From positions 1,488,001 through 1,552,000 of the forward strand of contig NZ_CP108081.1 of the NCBI RefSeq assembly GCF_036182465.1: a stretch of DNA of 64,000 bases, given 5' to 3'. The translations under genes were made by a program, and so were the position numbers. Below are positions 59,633 through 64,000 of the stretch, piece by piece. Within the stretch, counting starts at the first letter, position 1. Each line of letters starts with the position of its first letter. The notes beneath the pieces were generated by a model. The model was not told the origin of the DNA, searched no databases, and saw nothing but the letters and a program-made list of their open reading frames with translations. This stretch comes from Streptomyces sp. NBC_00258 (GTDB taxonomy: Bacteria; Actinomycetota; Actinomycetes; Streptomycetales; Streptomycetaceae).

Positions 59633-62185
59633 GTGAGCACCCCCACCCGTACGGGATCCCGCACCAGGTCCCGTACCAGAACCGCCCTTGTCACAGCCGT
59701 ACTTGGAGTCACCGCCATGGCAGGCACCCTCCCCGCGGCGGGGACCGCTACCGCCGCCGACCCGCAGCGCGTCACCGTCGATCTCGCCGCGTCCGAAGGC
59801 CCGGTGATGCACGGCGCCAACGGCACTCTGTACGGGCTCAGCGACGACGGCGTACCAAGCGACGCCGTGCTGGCACCCTTGAAGATCACCAGCGTCTCGC
59901 AGAAGCCGGAGGGCGGCGCCCAGCACCCCAACGGCGACGCGCTCACCGTCTCCAAGTCGTTCTTCCGCAACGGCGGCGGCGAGATCCTGGTGATGATGCA
60001 GGACATCTACTCCAAGTGGCCGTACGAGGATCTCGGCATCGACGACTACCTCCCCAAGGTCGACAAGATCGTCAAGGAGGTGTCGGCCGACCCGAACAGC
60101 GACCGTTTCGTCTACATCCCGTTCAATGAGCCCGACCAGATCTGGTACAACCTCGGCACCTCCAACCAGGCGCAGTACGAGGTCAACCGGGACCGGTTCT
60201 TCAAGGACTGGAAGACGGTGTACCAGCGGATCCGCGCGATCGACCCCGACGCCAGGATCGCCGGCCCGAACGAATCCGGCTATCACACACGCCTGTTGAC
60301 CGACTTCCTCACCTTCGCCAAGCGGGAGAACGTCCTTCCCCAGATCATGACCTGGCACGAGCTGGACTCCAGCTCTCTGCGCAACTTCCAGGGGAACTAC
60401 GACAACTACCGCTCGATCGAGAAGAACCTCGGCATCGCGCCGCTGAAGATCAACATCGACGAGTACGCCAACCGGCGCGACCTGTCCGTGCCCGGGCAAC
60501 TCGCGCAGTGGGTCTCGATGTTCGAGCGGAACAAGGTGTACGCCAATCAGGCCTACTGGGACGCGGCCGGCAACCTCGACGGCAACGTGGTGCGTTCGAA
60601 CATCCCCAACGGCGGCTGGTGGTTCTTCCGTTGGTACGCCGGGCTGACCGGCAACACGGTCAAGGTGACCCCACCGCAGGCCAACACCATCGACACCCTG
60701 CAGGGTCTGGCCTCGTACGACAAGAAGCGGCACCAGGCGCAGGTCCTGCTCGGCGGCTCGGCCGGTGACTCCGACGTCGTGGTCCAGAACGTCTCCCGGT
60801 CCGTCTTCGGCCGCACGGTCACCGCGACCGTCGCCGAGTCCGCCTGGACCGGCTACGAGGGCCAGCACGCGGCGCCGCGTGTCCTCGCACGGACCAAGGT
60901 CAAGGTCGCGGCCGACGGTTCGGTGACCGTCCCGCTGCGCGGCATGCACAAGATGTCCGCCTACCGGATCGCCCTCACCCCCGGCGGCTCGGGCACCCCG
61001 TCCACCGCCTCCGTCCCCTGGGCCGCCTCGTACGAGGCCGAGGACGCGACCATCACCGGAGGCCAGGTCTACACCCAGGGCACGGTCAGCAACGCCAACG
61101 GTTACGCGGCCTCCGGGACTAAGGACGTCGGCTCGCTCAACACCGCTTCCAGCAAGGTCGACTTCACGGTGACGGTGCCCAAGGCCGGCACGTACGACCT
61201 GGCGATCCTGTACGGCAACCAGTCCGGGGCACCCGCCACGCAGAAGCTCTCGATCGACGGAAAGGACCCGGTCACGGTCTCCTATCCCTCCACCGAGAAC
61301 TGGACCTACCGCGCCAAGAAGGACGTCACCGTCGAACTCCCGGCCGGCCAACATGTGCTGACGCTGGCCAAGGGCGACGCCGAGGTCACCCTCGACCGCA
61401 TCGACCTGACCGCCCGTACCACCGCCGCACCCTCCGCCTCGTACGAGGCCACGCTGGCCGACATCAGCGGGAAGCCGTCCTACGACTACTCCTCGTCGGC
61501 CGGGGTCGGCACGGGCGCACTCGTCCTGCGCTCCGGCGACAAGGCGGTCTTCGACGCCTACGCCCCGCGCGACGGCTACTACACCGTGGTGTCACGCGCC
61601 TCCGCGGCGGTGAAGCTGGAACTGCACGGTGAGAAGGTGACGGCGGCACCCGGCCGGACCCTGCGGCTGTACCTCGTGGCGGGCAACAACCGCATCTCGA
61701 TGACGGCCAAGGACGCCTCCGTCCGCTCCCTCGACGTCTCGGGCGCCGGCTCGACGTCAGGCACCCTCTCCTACGAGGGCGCCTCGGCCACCCTCGCGGG
61801 CGGCGCCAAGCTCGTCGACTCCGCCCACGCCTCCGCCGGTTCCTACATCGGCTGGCTCGGCAACAGCGCCTCCAGCACCGCCGAGTTCACGGTGGACGCG
61901 CCCAAGTCCGGCCGCTACATGCTCGTCACCCACTACGCGCACAACGACCGGCGCGACAACGGCCACTCCTACAACACCGACATCATGTCCCGTACGGCGG
62001 ACATCACGGTGGGCGGCGCCGCCCCCCAGAAGGCCACCTTCAAGAACACCTGGAGCTGGGACGACTACTGGACCCTGGGCGTCCCCGTCGACCTCAAGAA
62101 GGGCTCCAACAAGGTCACGTTCGGGAACGCGACCGCGTGGGCTCCCAACATCGACCGGATCGAACTGGGCCGAGTCATCGGCTAG
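59633..62185 (+). CDS. Secreted GH39-like clan A glycosidase with CBM6/35-type domains (paralogue 2)
   Basis: The product has 850 residues from a GTG with GGAGG upstream. The signal peptide runs to about residue 42 after an arginine-threonine-rich start. The barrel has the likely acid/base Glu166 in VYIPFNEPDQIW and the likely nucleophile Glu277 in KINIDEYANRR, in the same places as in paralogue 1 (50276). Jelly-roll modules follow, beginning YEAEDATITGG and later YEATLADISG- and YEGASATLAGG-type strands. Exported alongside the module C transporter, 16 bp after it, it should release the oligosaccharide that transporter imports. Confidence 0.82.
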   Translation: MSTPTRTGSRTRSRTRTALVTAVLGVTAMAGTLPAAGTATAADPQRVTVDLAASEGPVMHGANGTLYGLSDDGVPSDAVLAPLKITSVSQKPEGGAQHPNGDALTVSKSFFRNGGGEILVMMQDIYSKWPYEDLGIDDYLPKVDKIVKEVSADPNSDRFVYIPFNEPDQIWYNLGTSNQAQYEVNRDRFFKDWKTVYQRIRAIDPDARIAGPNESGYHTRLLTDFLTFAKRENVLPQIMTWHELDSSSLRNFQGNYDNYRSIEKNLGIAPLKINIDEYANRRDLSVPGQLAQWVSMFERNKVYANQAYWDAAGNLDGNVVRSNIPNGGWWFFRWYAGLTGNTVKVTPPQANTIDTLQGLASYDKKRHQAQVLLGGSAGDSDVVVQNVSRSVFGRTVTATVAESAWTGYEGQHAAPRVLARTKVKVAADGSVTVPLRGMHKMSAYRIALTPGGSGTPSTASVPWAASYEAEDATITGGQVYTQGTVSNANGYAASGTKDVGSLNTASSKVDFTVTVPKAGTYDLAILYGNQSGAPATQKLSIDGKDPVTVSYPSTENWTYRAKKDVTVELPAGQHVLTLAKGDAEVTLDRIDLTARTTAAPSASYEATLADISGKPSYDYSSSAGVGTGALVLRSGDKAVFDAYAPRDGYYTVVSRASAAVKLELHGEKVTAAPGRTLRLYLVAGNNRISMTAKDASVRSLDVSGAGSTSGTLSYEGASATLAGGAKLVDSAHASAGSYIGWLGNSASSTAEFTVDAPKSGRYMLVTHYAHNDRRDNGHSYNTDIMSRTADITVGGAAPQKATFKNTWSWDDYWTLGVPVDLKKGSNKVTFGNATAWAPNIDRIELGRVIG

Positions 62186-62235
62186 TCGGCCGACTCCACG
62201 CTGACGGCACACGCCTGGGACTCAGGCATCAGGAA

Positions 62236-62263
62236 GGGCCGGATCTCGGCGGAGATCCGGCCC
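62236..62263 (+). terminator. Terminator after module C
   Basis: Perfect 12-bp arms GGGCCGGATCTC and GAGATCCGGCCC with a GGCG loop, 50 bp past the stop at 62185. Confidence 0.8.
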
Positions 62264-62342
62264 GGCGCCATGACCCGAGCCGCGAGCACCGAGTTGTCGG
62301 CCCCGCTCGGCCTCTGCCGCGTCGGCCGTGGTGGAGGCCTCG

Positions 62343-63098
62343 ATGATTCAGAGTGGAGGGATGTCTGAATCGTCATTGCCGGGTGGCTTCGTCAATAACG
62401 TCGTGCGGGTCGGTGCCACGGTGCGCCGCCCTGCGTCGGCCAGTACCGGGTTCGTCGCCCAACTGCTCAGGTTCTTCGAGGCCCGCGGCTGGCCCGGGGC
62501 ACCGCGGTACCTGGGTCTCGATGAGGACGGGCGTGAGGTCCTCACCTACCTTGACGGGCACGTGGCCTGGGAACGGGAACAACCGTCAGCCGTGCACTCC
62601 GAGGAGAGTCTGCTGCTGGTCACCCGGCTCGTGCGGGAGTTCCACGATCTGACAGCAGGCACAGAACTGGCCGGATCACAGGAGGTCGTCTGTCACAACG
62701 ATCTCTCGCCCAAGAACACGGTCTACCGATCGGTCGACGGCGCCTTGCGTCCGCTGGCGTTCATCGACTGGGACTTGGCGGCTCCGGGCGCACGTGTTCA
62801 CGATGTCGCCCATGTGTGCTGGCAGTACATCGGTCTCGGGCCCAGGGTGAGAGACATCGACGAGAGCGCGCGGCGGTTGCGGTCGGTCGCCGACACCTAC
62901 GCGCTGGCCGATCGGGGCGACCTCATCTCTGCGATCCTGTGGTGGCAGGACAGGTGCTGGCGCGGCATCGAGGCTGCCGCACAGGCGGGAGACCAGGCGA
63001 TGATCGGCCTTCGAGAGGCCAGCGCGGTCACTGAGGTCCAGGATGCCTGGCAGTGGGTCCTGGATCACCGGCGTGTCCTGGCTCGCGCACTGCGATGA
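62343..63098 (+). CDS. Aminoglycoside phosphotransferase (APH)-family kinase-like protein
   Basis: The product has 251 residues. The catalytic loop is VVCHNDLSPKNTVY and the metal-binding motif FIDWDLAAPG, both typical of the APH/choline kinase superfamily. The N-terminal ATP-binding lobe is short. It phosphorylates a small molecule, not necessarily an antibiotic. The ATG at 62343 has GGAGG five bases upstream; the ATG at 62361 is too close to a GGAGGG. No partner genes are seen. Confidence 0.85.
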   Translation: MIQSGGMSESSLPGGFVNNVVRVGATVRRPASASTGFVAQLLRFFEARGWPGAPRYLGLDEDGREVLTYLDGHVAWEREQPSAVHSEESLLLVTRLVREFHDLTAGTELAGSQEVVCHNDLSPKNTVYRSVDGALRPLAFIDWDLAAPGARVHDVAHVCWQYIGLGPRVRDIDESARRLRSVADTYALADRGDLISAILWWQDRCWRGIEAAAQAGDQAMIGLREASAVTEVQDAWQWVLDHRRVLARALR

Positions 63099-63556
63099 CG
63101 TGCTTGGTGACGGGCGTCGTCCCTGCCGACGACGAGGATGGTGCCGCCCGGAGAGGACTTGCCTGACCGGTCGCCCGGGTCCGCCCTGTAAGGGAGGTGT
63201 TCAATCATTGCGGTGAATCCGGGGAACAGGACTCGACCCTGGCCGGCGAGGATTTCCTGGCGGCCTTCCCGGATACGGATCCGAATTTGTGGGCAAGCCC
63301 TGAATCGATCACCAACCCGACGCGATTCGAGCAGAGGTCGACTGGGTGACACGTACTCCGGTGATACCGGTCCATACCCGTACGTACGCGATCGGATCGT
63401 GATGTCGGCTCGGCGGTACCCTCCGCCGCGCGCTGTCCCGTCCGCTGCCGTGGTAGCCCCGCTCCGCCCGCTGACCGCCTCGGTCGCGCCATGCCGAACC
63501 AGCTGGTCGGGGCAGCCAGTGGATCTCCTCGGCGGACTCTCCGGTAACGTCGGAAT
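63099..63556. other. 458-bp gene-free stretch before RNase J
   Basis: No gene, tRNA or strong hairpin is seen. Frames cross it on both strands without ribosome sites. In many Streptomyces dapA lies directly before RNase J; it is absent here. Confidence 0.4.
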
Positions 63557-64000
63557 ATGAGCCATCCACATCCCGAACTGAAAGCCGCTCCTCCCTTGCC
63601 TGAAGGAGGGCTGAGGGTCGTAGCCCTGGGCGGTCTGGGTGAGATCGGCCGCAACATGACCGTCTTCGAGCATGCCGGCAAGCTGCTCATCGTCGACTGC
63701 GGCGTGCTGTTCCCCGAAGAGACCCAGCCCGGCGTGGACGTGATCCTGCCGGACTTCACCTCGATCCGTGATCGCCTGGACGACATCGTGGCCGTGGTAC
63801 TCACCCACGGCCACGAGGACCACATCGGCGCCGTGCCGTATCTGCTGCGCGAGCGCTCCGACATCCCTGTCGTGGGCTCGAAGCTCACACTGGCGTTCCT
63901 GGAGGCCAAGCTCAAGGAGCACGGAATCCGGCCGCGCACGGTGCGGGTACGTGAGAGCGACCGGCGCAGCTTCGGCCCCTTCGACTGCGAGTTCGTGGCG
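63557..64000 (+). CDS. rnj: Ribonuclease J (N-terminal part; runs off the window)
   Basis: The first 148 residues are visible. The metallo-beta-lactamase zinc motif is LTHGHEDHIGAVPYLL, preceded by VVALGGLGEIGRNMTVFEHA and IVDCGVLFPEE, which are diagnostic of RNase J. It is a 5' exo- and endonuclease in mRNA decay and rRNA processing. The start MSHPHPEL is the family's usual opening. No ribosome site is obvious. The neighbourhood differs from the usual dapA-rnj order, so this may be a second, divergent copy. Confidence 0.9.
   Translation, partial: MSHPHPELKAAPPLPEGGLRVVALGGLGEIGRNMTVFEHAGKLLIVDCGVLFPEETQPGVDVILPDFTSIRDRLDDIVAVVLTHGHEDHIGAVPYLLRERSDIPVVGSKLTLAFLEAKLKEHGIRPRTVRVRESDRRSFGPFDCEFVA

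Noticed and set aside
62182..62376. A 64-codon minus-strand frame after module C
   Set aside because: It would cross the strong terminator at 62236-62263, lacks a ribosome site and shows no family.

Overview
The window looks like Streptomyces chromosome. It has very high G+C, strong third-position G/C bias, GTG and TTG starts, several leaderless-type promoters, and characteristic families: CUT1 sugar transporters without their own ATPase, XRE-cupin regulators, ricin-tailed secreted enzymes and a mycothiol-type DinB protein. No rRNA, tRNA, CRISPR array or intact insertion sequence was seen. Both ends cut a gene: a caspase/NB-ARC protein on the left and RNase J on the right.

Positions 1-3600 form an accessory patch. 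A minus-strand pair encodes an EACC1-like adaptor and a caspase-NB-ARC protein that runs off the window, joined by an ATGA overlap. This resembles the NTP-dependent conflict (immune or suicide) systems predicted by comparative genomics. A small secreted protein and scraps of an IS256 transposase and a TPR-like gene follow. Positions 3600-10630 encode exported proteins on the minus strand: two tandem beta-propeller-like proteins, a ThuA/3-keto-disaccharide-hydrolase protein and a sugar-dehydrogenase/PKD/CBM protein. The last two end in almost identical ricin domains (377 of 379 bp).

Positions 10900-31420 are mixed metabolism and regulation: a PLP dehydratase, an NTF2-like protein, a GNAT, a CrtI-like oxidoreductase, phosphoglucomutase, threonine aldolase, an AlaX editing protein coupled to an XRE-cupin regulator, a LamG protein, an Asp-box protein, an SRPBCC protein, a frameshifted ABC ATPase remnant, a solute-binding-like protein, a second XRE-cupin regulator opposite a methyltransferase, a DinB protein, a LysR regulator opposite a three-gene redox operon, and a MazF-type toxin-antitoxin pair.

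Positions 31600-62190 form a glycan-utilisation island of three modules, each with a LacI regulator, a lipoprotein binding protein and two permeases. Module A adds GH38 alpha-mannosidase and GH2 beta-galactosidase. Module B adds a GH63/trehalase-like hydrolase and shares a 12-bp palindrome with a large secreted GH39-like enzyme. Module C adds GH36 alpha-galactosidase and a paralogous secreted GH39-like enzyme. None encodes the ATPase, so a shared MsiK-type ATPase elsewhere is implied. Each module has its own palindromic operator: a GTGAGCG-type 12-bp array in A, CGAACCGGTTCG in B, and TGTGACCGGTCACA in C. Several sit on recognisable promoters. The likely logic is that secreted enzymes trim a branched plant or gum polysaccharide, the transporters import the oligosaccharides, cytoplasmic glycosidases finish them, and phosphoglucomutase lies in the same window. 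The polysaccharide itself is inferred, not shown.
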